A DNA stretch of 18,114 nt, taken from the NCBI GenBank assembly GCA_018398765.1, contig JAHBMJ010002591.1:80001-98114 (forward strand), read 5' to 3'. Positions 1 to 8,037 of the stretch are shown here, piece after piece. The translations under genes and the position numbers were made by a program. The notes under the pieces were generated by a model, which saw only the letters and a list, made by a program, of their open reading frames with translations, had not been told where the DNA came from and made no database searches. How positions within the stretch are numbered: position 1 is the first letter of the stretch; each line of letters opens with the position of its first letter. Origin of the DNA: Chromera velia. Lineage: Eukaryota > Sar > Chromeraceae.

Positions 1-204
1 TAACTCTTTTTTGATTCACTGCGTTTTCAAGAAACACGTCAGGATCAACCGATGGTGAGCTGGCTCTGTTCTCGCTTACAGGCGATGCATCAGATTGGAA
101 GTGTAAAAGCCAGTCTCCAACTGTTCATTGCTTCTCGGGGCCCAGTTACCGCGTCGACCAGTAAAAGCATCGAAGGCGAGAGCCTTCTTCACTTCCTTCT
201 GTAC
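1..204. other. No recognisable feature
   Basis: Unique-looking sequence of mixed composition ahead of the tetranucleotide repeat. The short open frames here run straight into the repeat and show no known domain. I see no RNA gene or splice-bounded coding exon. Confidence 0.5.
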
Positions 205-1104
205 ACTGCCGACCTTACTCACTTTCTCACTCACTCACTCACTCACTGATTCATTCAAGCACCCACTCACTTCTTCACTCACTCCCACACTCACGCACTC
301 ACCCACGCTCACTCACTGACTCATTCATTCATTCATGCATGCATGCATTCATTCATTCATTCATTCATTTATTATTCATTCACCCACTGCCTCATTCACC
401 AACGCCCTCATTTACTTACTGACTCACCCACCCGCACTCACTAGCTCTTTCACCCACCTTCACTCAATCATCCATCCATTCACTCACTCACCCACCCACC
501 CACCCAATCATTCATTCACTCACTGATTCGTTCACCCACCCACTCACTTCTTCACTCACTCCCACACTTACGCACTCAGTGTGACACCCGCGCTCACTCA
601 CCTACGCATTTATTCATTCATTCATTCATTCATCATTGATTCACTAACTCCCTCATTCTCTCACTCACTCAGCCACTCACCCACGCAGCCTCGCTCACTC
701 ATTGACTTACTCACTCCCACACCACCGTCACTCACTCATCCATTTACTCACTCACTCTGAGTCACTCACTCACTCATTCATTCATTCACTTACTCATTCA
801 TTCATTCATTCATTCATGCATTCATATATTCATTCACTCACTCACCCACCCGCACTCTCTCGCTCTTTCACCCACCTTCACTCACTCATCAACTCACTCA
901 CTCACTCACTCGCTCACTCACTCACTCACTCACTCACTCACTCAATCAGTCACTCACTCACTCACTCACTCACCCACTCAACCACCCACCCACCCACTCA
1001 CTCACTCACTCACTCGCTCACTCACTCACTTACTCACGCATCCCGACATTCAGTCATCCATCCATCTATGCAACCATCCATCCATTCATTCATTCATTCA
1101 TTAA
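205..1104. repeat. Degenerate CAYY tetranucleotide satellite (CACT/CATT/CACC)
   Basis: About 900 bp built almost entirely from 4-bp units of the form C-A-pyrimidine-pyrimidine. CATT blocks (for example 321-365, 618-633, 1083-1104) alternate with CACT blocks (for example 893-970, 1001-1030) and CACC/ACCC blocks (for example 491-504, 980-998). The plus strand is almost free of G here. Because 4 bp is not a multiple of 3, all plus frames stay open for long stretches and encode Thr/His/Ser/Leu/Ile-rich strings. These open frames are by-products of the repeat, not genes. Confidence 0.9.
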
Positions 1105-1776
1105 CCCCTCCTGACCGATAGGCGCTATATGCAGACAGCCATTTTGTGAGGCAGGTAGTCAGGCACGCAGACACAGCCACAGGCAAGAACAGCCAGGCAA
1201 AGGCAGACACAAGCATGCTTATCCCGTCTATCTCCGTCTCCAGCACGCTTTCTCTTTCTGAAGGCGTGTGTGCTGGTCGCAGCGATTCCTGCATCAAAAG
1301 ATTAGCAGCAGCTCAACAAGATCGCACTTCATCGGTTGGCAATGGTTGGCTCCTTTGGCTTACCGGTCTTGGAGTCAATGCAATCATTCAGTTCATTGCC
1401 TCTGCTGGTGAAAAAGAGAACAAAGATAGAACAAAGCCGGCAAACGCTTCAAAAAAGTCTCTACCCTCAAAACTCTGACAGTGCCGTACGTATGAATGAT
1501 GGACCCATAAGAACGTTGTGACTGGCAGTGTTGGAAATTGGAACGTCGTTCATAGTCTGACACCAGATGTGCTCGCAATGTCCTCAACAACGTCTTGGGG
1601 TGTATTGTTGCCCACCGGACATTTTGGGAAAAGAAAAGTACACAGACACGGTCAGACCGAATTCGCTAGCCCAAGAGTAGGTGCTGAACGTAGCGGACCG
1701 ACATACAGTAACAGGCCAGAAGACCGAGACGCTTTTCAGACAGCTTTTGCACCGAAATGCATGTGAAAAATGCATA

Positions 1777-1798
1777 CATGCATGCATGCATGCATGCA
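1777..1798. repeat. (CATG)n / GCATGC palindromic run
   Basis: Five and a half CATG units in a row. The run is self-complementary throughout, so it can fold on itself. Shorter GCATGC-containing runs recur at about 333-347, 8931-8938, 10314-10325, 11611-11618, 16980-16987 and 17366-17377. Confidence 0.85.
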
Positions 1799-1835
1799 AA
1801 CAGCTGATAGAGCTGCATGTGTATGGGCTTTGGGG

Positions 1836-1930
1836 CGGCACGGTCGGGCTTTGGCATGGCCGCGCCTTCGGCACGGTTGGGCTTAATTTGGCATGGCCGC
1901 GCTTTCGGCGCGGTCGGGCTTTGGCAGCCA
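1836..1930. repeat. GC-rich tandem repeat with internal hairpins
   Basis: Two near-complete units (1836-1868, 33 bp; 1869-1905, 37 bp) and a partial third (1906-1930). Each begins CGGCRCGGTYGGGCTT and the first two end TGGCATGGCCGCGC. The second unit carries a four-base insertion. At the junction of units 2 and 3, CCGCGC and GCGCGG flank a short TTTCG loop, giving a strong GC hairpin. No coding role is visible. Confidence 0.75.
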
Positions 1931-2117
1931 GGCGCCGAAGGGCTTTGGCGGCCGCTCCGGATTAACCATAGGAAGCCTTCTTGGGGGTATTTACAATATA
2001 ATTTACTTACTGTTTTTCCTCCATTGACTTTAACAAAAAGGTACAAAAATGATAAGACAGACCTTTTTTGATTTCATATTTAGTTGAGTGAACCTAAGTG
2101 AACCTATACCTAGACCT

Positions 2118-2122
2118 ATATA
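2118..2122. repeat. Target-site duplication, left copy (ATATA)
   Basis: The five bases ATATA abut the left LTR and recur immediately right of the right LTR at 8033-8037. A 5-bp duplication is usual for Ty3/gypsy integrases. The match supports the LTR boundaries used here. Confidence 0.8.
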
Positions 2123-2466
2123 CGTAAGGAGGTAACTCCTCTTCTCCTAAGTGATCGCACTTAGTTCAGTTAGATCTCTACTACGGAAAGTCTGTCAGTT
2201 CAAGGTTCACTTCCAAACTGCTTCTAGAAGCTTTGCAAGCAACTGTTGTTTACTCAATCCAGGCTATACGCAGCTGACTGAATTAATTCCACTTTATTTC
2301 TATTTTATTTAATTCTCTTCTAATATAGACTGGCATGGCGGCGCCTCCATGAGCCTGCGTGCATGTGTTAGTTTCTAAGCAGCGGGCGTCCCGTGCGGCG
2401 GCGGTGCGCGTTAGTTCGGCTCACCCCGGGATTGGCCGGTCCCGTGGTTCGCCTCACTATGTTACG
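2123..2466 (-). repeat. 3' LTR of the chromovirus (344 bp)
   Basis: Matches 7689-8032 without gaps at a constant offset of 5,566 bp. In element sense it starts CGTAAC and ends CTTACG, with a 5-bp terminal inverted repeat CGTAA/TTACG instead of the usual TG...CA. All 12 differences from the other LTR are transitions. Both LTRs contain the palindrome GCTTCTAGAAGC (here 2220-2231) and a T/A-rich stretch with AATAAA-type motifs on the element strand. Confidence 0.93.
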
Positions 2467-2480
2467 TGCCCCTCCCCCTT
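2467..2480 (-). promoter_or_regulatory. Polypurine tract (plus-strand DNA primer)
   Basis: On the element strand the bases just before the 3' LTR read AAGGGGGAGGGGCA. A purine run immediately upstream of the 3' LTR is the standard primer for second-strand synthesis in LTR elements. Its position supports the minus orientation and the LTR edge at 2466. Confidence 0.8.
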
Positions 2481-2568
2481 GGAGCGTGTGTCCCACGCGC
2501 TCTGTCCTTCTTCTCAGCTTTTCTGCGGTTAACTGCCAACCAAAATTGACCGTACAATTCCTGTCTAT

Positions 2569-2862
2569 TCACTTTAATCGTCGCTTGAATTCTTTGATTT
2601 TCTCCTTTGCATTTTGGAGGTGGGAGACTGGCTCCCAAGACGCTTCACTCTCAGGGAACCCCACCCATTGCACGCGGTATTGGGTTCCTCTGCCTCTTCC
2701 CCGAACACCAAGGACCTTTTCGACTTCATACTCTTCGTCGGCCCAGGAGGGCAATCGGACGGCCAGACGGCCTCGTCCTTTGTAGCAGTACAGCTTGCAC
2801 AGCAACGTGTGCACATGGGGGTCTTTGCGGCTTCCCGCTGGCAGGGCGATTTCGAAATTGTC
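2569..2862 (-). pseudogene. C-terminal chromodomain of the element
   Basis: Lies in the pol frame after the TGA at 2865, so it is cut off from integrase. It carries [20 protein letters not shown] and ASWEPVSHL followed by a basic helix, the fold and order of an HP1-type chromodomain. The aromatic cage positions appear as Tyr, Trp and Phe. Chromoviral chromodomains tether integration complexes to modified histones. Together with the Ty3/gypsy domain order this places the element among chromoviruses. The frame ends at TGA 2571-2569. Confidence 0.9.
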
Positions 2863-2865
2863 TCA

Positions 2866-5800
2866 GGACTGATCGAACTGAGTCACTTCGAAGGGACCGA
2901 ACCACAGGCTGTCGAGCTTACGGCTGTACAGGGGGACATCAGGCTTTGCAGCAGTTACCCACCAGGAGCGATGGACAAGCACATAGTCTCCCACCTTGAT
3001 GTCGTCGGTTGGGTGGCGTCGCCTGTTGGCATTTCGGATTTGACTGGACTGGGCTGCTTCGAGAGAGGCGCGGGCGGACTCAATGGCTTCTCTGTGTTTC
3101 TTCAAAAAGTCAGAAGCCTCGGGGGAAGGCTGGACAGAAGGAGAAAGAGAAAGAGCAGGAAGCGTGAGGGGTTCTCTTCCGTGTTTGAGCTGAAAGGGAG
3201 AGCGGCCTGTCCCGACATGGACAGATGTGTTGTATGCAAACTCAAGGGACGGGATGAATTCCGCCCATCGGTGATGCTGGGTCTTAACGAGGCAACGGAG
3301 GGCCTCCTCGATTGTTCGATTCATGCGTTCTGCTGACCCTGGTGTGTCGTGGTATGCCGTCGTGGAGAATAACAGGTGCGTGCCCAAGAGGGTGTGTAGG
3401 GTCTGCCAGAATCGAGACAGAAAACGGGGGTCTCTGTCACTGAGGATCGTACGCTGCCACCCCTTCTTTACTGTGACGTTTTCATAATATAGCTGGCCTG
3501 CCTGCTTTGCTGTTGCTGTTGTGTGGGTCCGGATCAGGTATACCCCTTTTGACAGAGAGTCAGTGACAACTATAAGACAGTCAAACTGTTTATCCCCAAA
3601 GGCGGGCAGTCCAACGAGGAAATCAATTTGAGTGACTTCCCATGGATAGTTGGGAACAGGGAGCGGTCTGAGGAGACCGGGAGGCGCTCGGCTAGGAGCT
3701 TTGCTTCTCTGGCAGGGATCACAGGCACGAACGAATCTGTGTACATCTCTCCACATCTGAGGCCAGAAATATCGCTCTGCCATTCGACTGTAGGTTTTCC
3801 CGATCCCGAAGTGTGCACTCTCTGGAGATGAGTGGCTCTCCCGAATAAGAGCCGTGCGCTGTGAGCGAGGGATACAAAGGCGGTCCCCCCGGAACAACAG
3901 TCCATCTCTCAGAGAGAGACCTTTCAAACGGGGCACCAGATGAGGGGAGGGAAGTTTGTTTGGGGAATTTTTCAGGTGAGCATGCACCAGGGCAAACCAG
4001 GGATCGTTTGCATACTCCTCTCTGCAGCGCCTCTGCAGCTCAACATCTCCCTCAACCTTCAAGGTTGTCCGGCACTGACGCTGCTCAGTGCCCCCGTGCC
4101 CCCCCCCCAAAGAACGGGTCTCGCAAACATTGTCAACTGCCCCCTCATCCTCATACTCAGGTTCAAGCCCTGGGACCTCATCGTCATCAGGACCGTCGGC
4201 CTGACTGACCGTCGGCGGGGTGGGTTGCCTCACTCTGATAGACGGTAAAGGGGCAGAAGGGGAGGACTGGACCAAAGGGGGCGGATTGCGGGAAAGCGCG
4301 TCGGTAACGACGTTCGCCCTCCCCGAAATATATTTGATTAGAACCGCCACTTCCTCCAGAAACTCAATCCACCGTCTCACACGCAGACTGCAGTGCTCGA
4401 ACGACTTCCTCAAATTCTCCAAACTCTTGTGATCTGTCCAAAACTCCGACCCGGGCGTCAGGAAATGATGCCAAACTTTCGTAAAATGGACAATCGCCAA
4501 CAGCTCTAACTTCCGCACTGGGTAGCGTGCCTCGGTGGGGGTCAGGCGGCGGGAGCCGAAGGCAAGCGGACGGTATGCCCCTATCTTCTGACAGTGTTGA
4601 ATGGCAACTGCCCCGATGGCTTGATGCGACTGTGAGGCGTCGTGTGCAATGTAGACCGGCTGACTGGGGTCAGGCAGTGCAAGGGTGGCAAGCTCAAGGA
4701 CGGCTTTCTTTAGAGCAACGAATGCCTGATCATGCACAGGCTCCCACACAAAGGGAACTGAGGTGCGGAGAAGAGAGAGAAGGGGAGAAGCAACCTGGCT
4801 ATACCCCCTAACAAACTTCCGAAACCAATTCCCTAACCCCAAAAACTGACGCAGTGAAGTGCGGTTGGTCGGCTTGGGGAAGTCTTGGAGTCTCTGCACC
4901 TTCTCAGGCGCAGGCCTGAATCCACTCTCACTGATGACCAGCCCCAGGAACTTGGCTTCCGTCCGGAACCAATCATACTTCGACAGTTTGACATAGAGAG
5001 ACTCGTCGGCAAGGAGCTGGAGGACGGCCTCCACGTCTCTCTCGTGTTCCTCAGGAGTGCGGCTGAAAATCAAGAGATCATCAATAAAAACAATTACACA
5101 CCTGTCTAATAAAGGGCGTAATGTCTTATTGATCATACGCATGCTAATACCGGGCGCATTGCAGTAACCAAATGGCATGACCAGCCACTCAAACGTGCCG
5201 TACCTTGTTATGAAAGCAGTCTTCTCCTCGTCGCCCTCGGCCACCCGGATCTGATGGAAGTACTGTCTCAAGTCGAGAGACGAGAAGTACTTGGCCCCGT
5301 GCAGGCGGGAAATCAAGTCATCCGGATGCGGCAGGGGATATCTGTCCCTCATACAGATCTTGTTCAGCTGCGTGTAATCAATACACATACGTTGAGTGCC
5401 GTCAGCCTTCATGACAAAAAGGACAGGGGCAGCAAACGGGGAGTTGGAAGGGCGGATCTGACCTTCGGCCAAGTACGACTCCAACTGTTTTCGGAGCTCA
5501 TCGAGCTGCCCGTAGGTGAGCCTATACGGAGCTCGAGCAGGGGGGCGGTCACCGTGACCTGGCTTGAGTTTGATATGACACTCGACTTCCCTCTTGGGCG
5601 GGAGGGTGGGAATCTCATTCGGGAAGATGCTGAAATGCTTCTCCAGAACCTTTTTCATCCCTGGCCTCATTCCCTCCTCCTGCACTTCTCTGCGGAAACC
5701 TGTATAATCATCCGAATTGACCGGGTGATCGGGCGGGAAAGACGAGAGAGGCGGGGGCTTCTGTGTTGTGGCTCCTTGGATTTGGTTGACCTCCAGGGGG

Positions 5801-6276
5801 GGGGAAACGGAGGGAAGAGGGCGGACCTCAAGACGGTAGCACCGGAAGGTGGTAGACTCCTTCTTGGAAAGCCTACGGATCTCTCTGTGGGTCAGGGGCT
5901 CAGGCTCGGCCCCCGGAATGTGGTAGATTTCCGAGTCATACAGTGTGAACTGCAACCCGGAGGGAGAACGATCTGCAGCGATGAAGAGAGACTTCGCTTC
6001 GAAATCGGGAAGGGGTTTGAAGGTCTCACAGAAGGGCATCCCCAGGACCACATCATAATCCTCATCTAAATCGAGTACAGTCATGGTCAGGGGGGCTACG
6101 AAGTCCTGAATTCTCAGATCGATGTCAAGCGCCTCCCATTGGACAGTAGTCGAGGGAGCCTGCGCACCATCGAGACGGATGCCCCCTTTACACGTGGAGG
6201 GCTCCAAGGCGGACAAACGGAACTCCCCGGCCTCAACAACTCTCTTGCTCACATAAATAGAGTCCGCCCCTGGATC
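2866..6276 (-). pseudogene. pol region: protease, reverse transcriptase, RNase H, integrase
   Basis: One open stretch between the TGA at 6279 and the TGA at 2865. Residue numbers count from codon 6252. The aspartic protease active site reads D-P-G-A-D just upstream (6276 on), with Pro where Ser/Thr is expected. RT has [34 protein letters not shown] and the catalytic FIDD box at 389-392 (5088-5077). RNase H begins near AHDAS, with Asp at 538, and has KLELLAIV and FWTDHKSL. Integrase has an HHCC-type N-terminus ending CDPCQ and a catalytic triad at D877, D939 and E975, that is D-x61-D-x35-E, the classic DD35E spacing. The enzymes look nearly intact apart from the protease triplet and the flanking stops. 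Confidence 0.93.
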
Positions 6277-6609
6277 TCAAAGGGCACGGATCGGGACGCC
6301 ATTCGCTGTGCCGTGGAAGGTGATCAATTTCCTCCTCCTGCCTGTCCTGCCCCCAGTCGTGGAGTACATCCCTCTCGGGGGTGTATTCTGCTGCTGGCGC
6401 TGTGACCACTGGGGAGGGTTCCCCTGGAACTGCGGTGGTGGACACAGTCCAGGAGGAGGCATAAGCCCCTGTGGGATGACTGGATTCCCCCACTGCCCTT
6501 GCACCGAACCACCGTAGTGCTGCTGTACCCCACTCTGTAGGTTGTGTATGCGTCCCTGACCTCCATAGAAATTTTTTTGACCCCCATGACCCCTAGGACC
6601 CTGTTGTTA

Positions 6610-7572
6610 CTGCTGTTGCTTGCGGTTCCTACACTGGCGTGCAGAGTGTCCCACCGCGTGACAATTGAAGCACCTATTTTCCTGAATGTGCCTCTTGATC
6701 TCATCTTGGGAAAGGGAATAAATTCGGGAGATTCGGTTGAAATCCATCGGAACGGGTCCATCGTTCGATTGGGACTGAGGTCGCAAAGGCAGGTGCGAAT
6801 CACTTCGCCCGTTTCTGCCCTGGCCCCCGTAGTCTTTCTTTCTCCCCCCACTCAACAGCTGCTCGGCCTTCTCTGCATCCTTCATCGCAGCATCGAGACT
6901 GTCAGGCTTCCTCCTCCTCACTTCCTTCCTCACCTCATCCGGAAGGCCCCGAATGTAGTCGTACATCAAATCGATCTCACTCACATTAACGATTCCTTCT
7001 GCAATATCGTTGAATCGGACTGAGTACTTGTGAACCCCCTCATTGCCCTGACAACGGACGTTCCGGACTTCCCCTCTCAAGTCTGTCTGTTTGTTTGGAT
7101 CGGGGAAACACTCGGACAGACGGGTGAAGAGATCTTCTACGTTGACAAAAGGAGAGGCGGACCTCTACGTCTTATCATACCATTGCTTGAGGAATCGGGA
7201 GAAGTACTGACGTACAGACCCCAACTGCTTCGACACCTAAATATCGGAGAGCTGTATGTATTCCCTCATATTCGCAACCCAACCTTCGAGCAACTTCCGG
7301 TCCCCATGAAACACTGGCGGCTCTTTCGCCTTGAAGTTCGACCGCTGGGGAGGTGGAGAAGTTGGCTGTTGATTCATCCGCTGCTGCTGCTGCTGTTTTG
7401 GTGTCTGCTGCTGCTGTTGATGGATTGGGCCCCCGTCGGTGGCTGTTTATTGCTGCTGTGCTCCCAGAGCGTCCATCTGTTGTTGCTGAAGTTGTTGCGT
7501 CTGCTGCACCTGGATCATCTGCTGTTGCATGAATTGCTGCCCCTCCAGCAATTGCTGCAGAACCTGCTCCAT
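6610..7572 (-). pseudogene. gag region (capsid/nucleocapsid), broken
   Basis: Gln-rich N-terminus (about the first 70 codons, with CAG/CAA runs), then a helical capsid-like segment resembling the Retrotrans_gag family (PPVFHGD ... WVANMREY). A basic tail follows with a CCHC zinc knuckle, CFNCHAVGHSARQC (C-x2-C-x4-H-x4-C), that would bind RNA during packaging. Three in-frame stops fall before the capsid-like part ends (7449, 7239, 7167) and one falls just after the knuckle (6609). The longest intact piece is 7080-6607. Downstream to about 6290 is a Gly/Gln/Pro-rich linker in the same frame. Confidence 0.85.
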
Positions 7573-7673
7573 CGAGAGAGAGTCTTGGGAGAAGAAAAAA
7601 ATTTACTTACCAAGAAAGAAGATGACTGTTACAGGATCAGACTGAGCAACAGAGGTCCTGGAGAGATCAACCA
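7573..7673 (-). other. Untranslated leader between PBS and gag
   Basis: About 100 bp without a recognised element. On the element strand it contains GTAAGT (7610-7605), a perfect 5' splice-site consensus, followed by a T-rich run and CCCAAG. This may be chance. Confidence 0.5.
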
Positions 7674-7688
7674 GGCTCTGTGCTACCA
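7674..7688 (-). promoter_or_regulatory. Primer-binding site (tRNA, Met-like)
   Basis: On the element strand, TGGTAGCACAGAGCC begins directly at the LTR edge. TGG pairs with the CCA tail of a tRNA. The TGGTA start is typical of initiator-Met priming in Ty3/gypsy elements, but the acceptor implied here (5' AGCACAG) has not been matched to a tRNA of this genome. Confidence 0.75.
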
Positions 7689-8032
7689 CGTAAGGAGGTA
7701 ACTCCTCTTCTCCTAAGTGATCGCACTTAGTTTAGTTAGATCTCTACTACGGAAAGTCTGTCAGTTCAAGGTTCACTTCCAAACTGCTTCTAGAAGCTTT
7801 ACAAGCAACTGTTGTTTACTCAATCCAGGCTATACGTAGCTGACTGAATTAATTCCACTTTATTTCTATTTTATTTAATTCTCTTCTAATACAGACTGGC
7901 ATGGCGGTGCCTCCATGAGCCTGCGTGCATGTGTTGGTCTCTGAGCAGCGGGCATCCCGTGCGGCGGCGGTGCGCGTTAGTTCGGCTCACCCCGGGATTG
8001 GCTGGTCCCGTGGCTCACCTCACTATGTTACG
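7689..8032 (-). repeat. 5' LTR of the chromovirus (344 bp)
   Basis: Promoter-bearing LTR for the minus-strand element. It starts CGTAAC at 8032 and ends CTTACG at 7689, exactly at the PBS. An A/T-rich block (7855-7892) holds two AATAAA motifs on the element strand (7864-7859 and 7875-7870) and TATA-like sequence. The palindrome GCTTCTAGAAGC is at 7786-7797. It differs from the 3' LTR by 12 transitions and no indels. Confidence 0.93.
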
Positions 8033-8037
8033 ATATA
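8033..8037. repeat. Target-site duplication, right copy (ATATA)
   Basis: Repeats the five bases at 2118-2122 and directly abuts the right LTR. The flanks on both sides are A/T-rich. Confidence 0.8.

Larger units (their letters stand above)
1105..2117. other. Intergenic, no recognisable gene
   Basis: About 1 kb between the CAYY satellite and the retrotransposon. Small overlapping open frames occur on both strands, none with a recognisable domain or splice context. It contains the GCATGC run, the GC-rich tandem repeat listed separately, an AT-rich stretch at 1990-2085, and a tandem 10-mer AGTGAACCTA (2087-2096 and 2097-2106) just before the target-site duplication. Confidence 0.6.
2569..7572 (-). 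pseudogene. Fused gag-pol polyprotein frame with six in-frame stops
   Basis: The frame starts at an ATG at 7572-7570 and ends at the TGA at 2571-2569, 1,668 codons including the stop. Gag, protease, RT, RNase H, integrase and chromodomain all lie in the same frame, so the ancestral element probably made a single polyprotein. Stops interrupt it at 7449-7447 (TAA), 7239-7237 (TAG), 7167-7165 (TAG), 6609-6607 (TAA), 6279-6277 (TGA) and 2865-2863 (TGA). Each is one C-to-T or G-to-A change from a Gln, Arg or Trp codon. Stops 1 and 4 lie in Gln-rich stretches, where CAA is the natural ancestor. No frameshift occurs over 5 kb. The catalytic residues of RT and integrase are still present, so the copy looks damaged mainly by point transitions. 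I infer it is non-functional on its own. Confidence 0.9.
2123..8032 (-). mobile_element. Ty3/gypsy chromovirus LTR retrotransposon, complete but inactivated
   Basis: A 5,910-bp element transcribed on the minus strand. In element order it has: 5' LTR (8032-7689), a PBS adjoining it (7688-7674), a leader, one fused gag-pro-RT-RNase H-integrase-chromodomain frame (7572-2569), a polypurine tract (2480-2467), and the 3' LTR (2466-2123). ATATA duplications flank it. Domain order RT-RNase H-integrase defines Ty3/gypsy, and the C-terminal chromodomain defines the chromovirus branch. The copy cannot be autonomous: six in-frame stops interrupt the frame. There are no frameshifts and no indels between the LTRs. 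The LTRs differ at 12 of 344 positions by my count, about 96.5% identity, so the insertion is fairly old. Confidence 0.95.

Noticed and set aside
205-1104. CRISPR-like array
   Set aside because: Simple tetranucleotide repeat without fixed repeats and unique spacers, in a eukaryotic intron-bearing context.
702-1121. 139-codon plus-strand open frame, His/Ser/Thr/Leu-rich
   Set aside because: It lies inside the CAYY repeat and its sequence simply follows the repeat; neighbouring frames are open for the same reason.
2614-3336. 240-codon plus-strand open frame
   Set aside because: Antisense to the integrase and chromodomain, which carry clear family motifs on the minus strand.
5254-6069. 271-codon plus-strand open frame
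   Set aside because: Antisense to the protease-RT region; no domain of its own.
7030-7701. 223-codon plus-strand Leu-rich open frame
   Set aside because: Antisense to the Gln-rich gag region; the Leu runs are CTG repeats read on the opposite strand. It also runs into the LTR.
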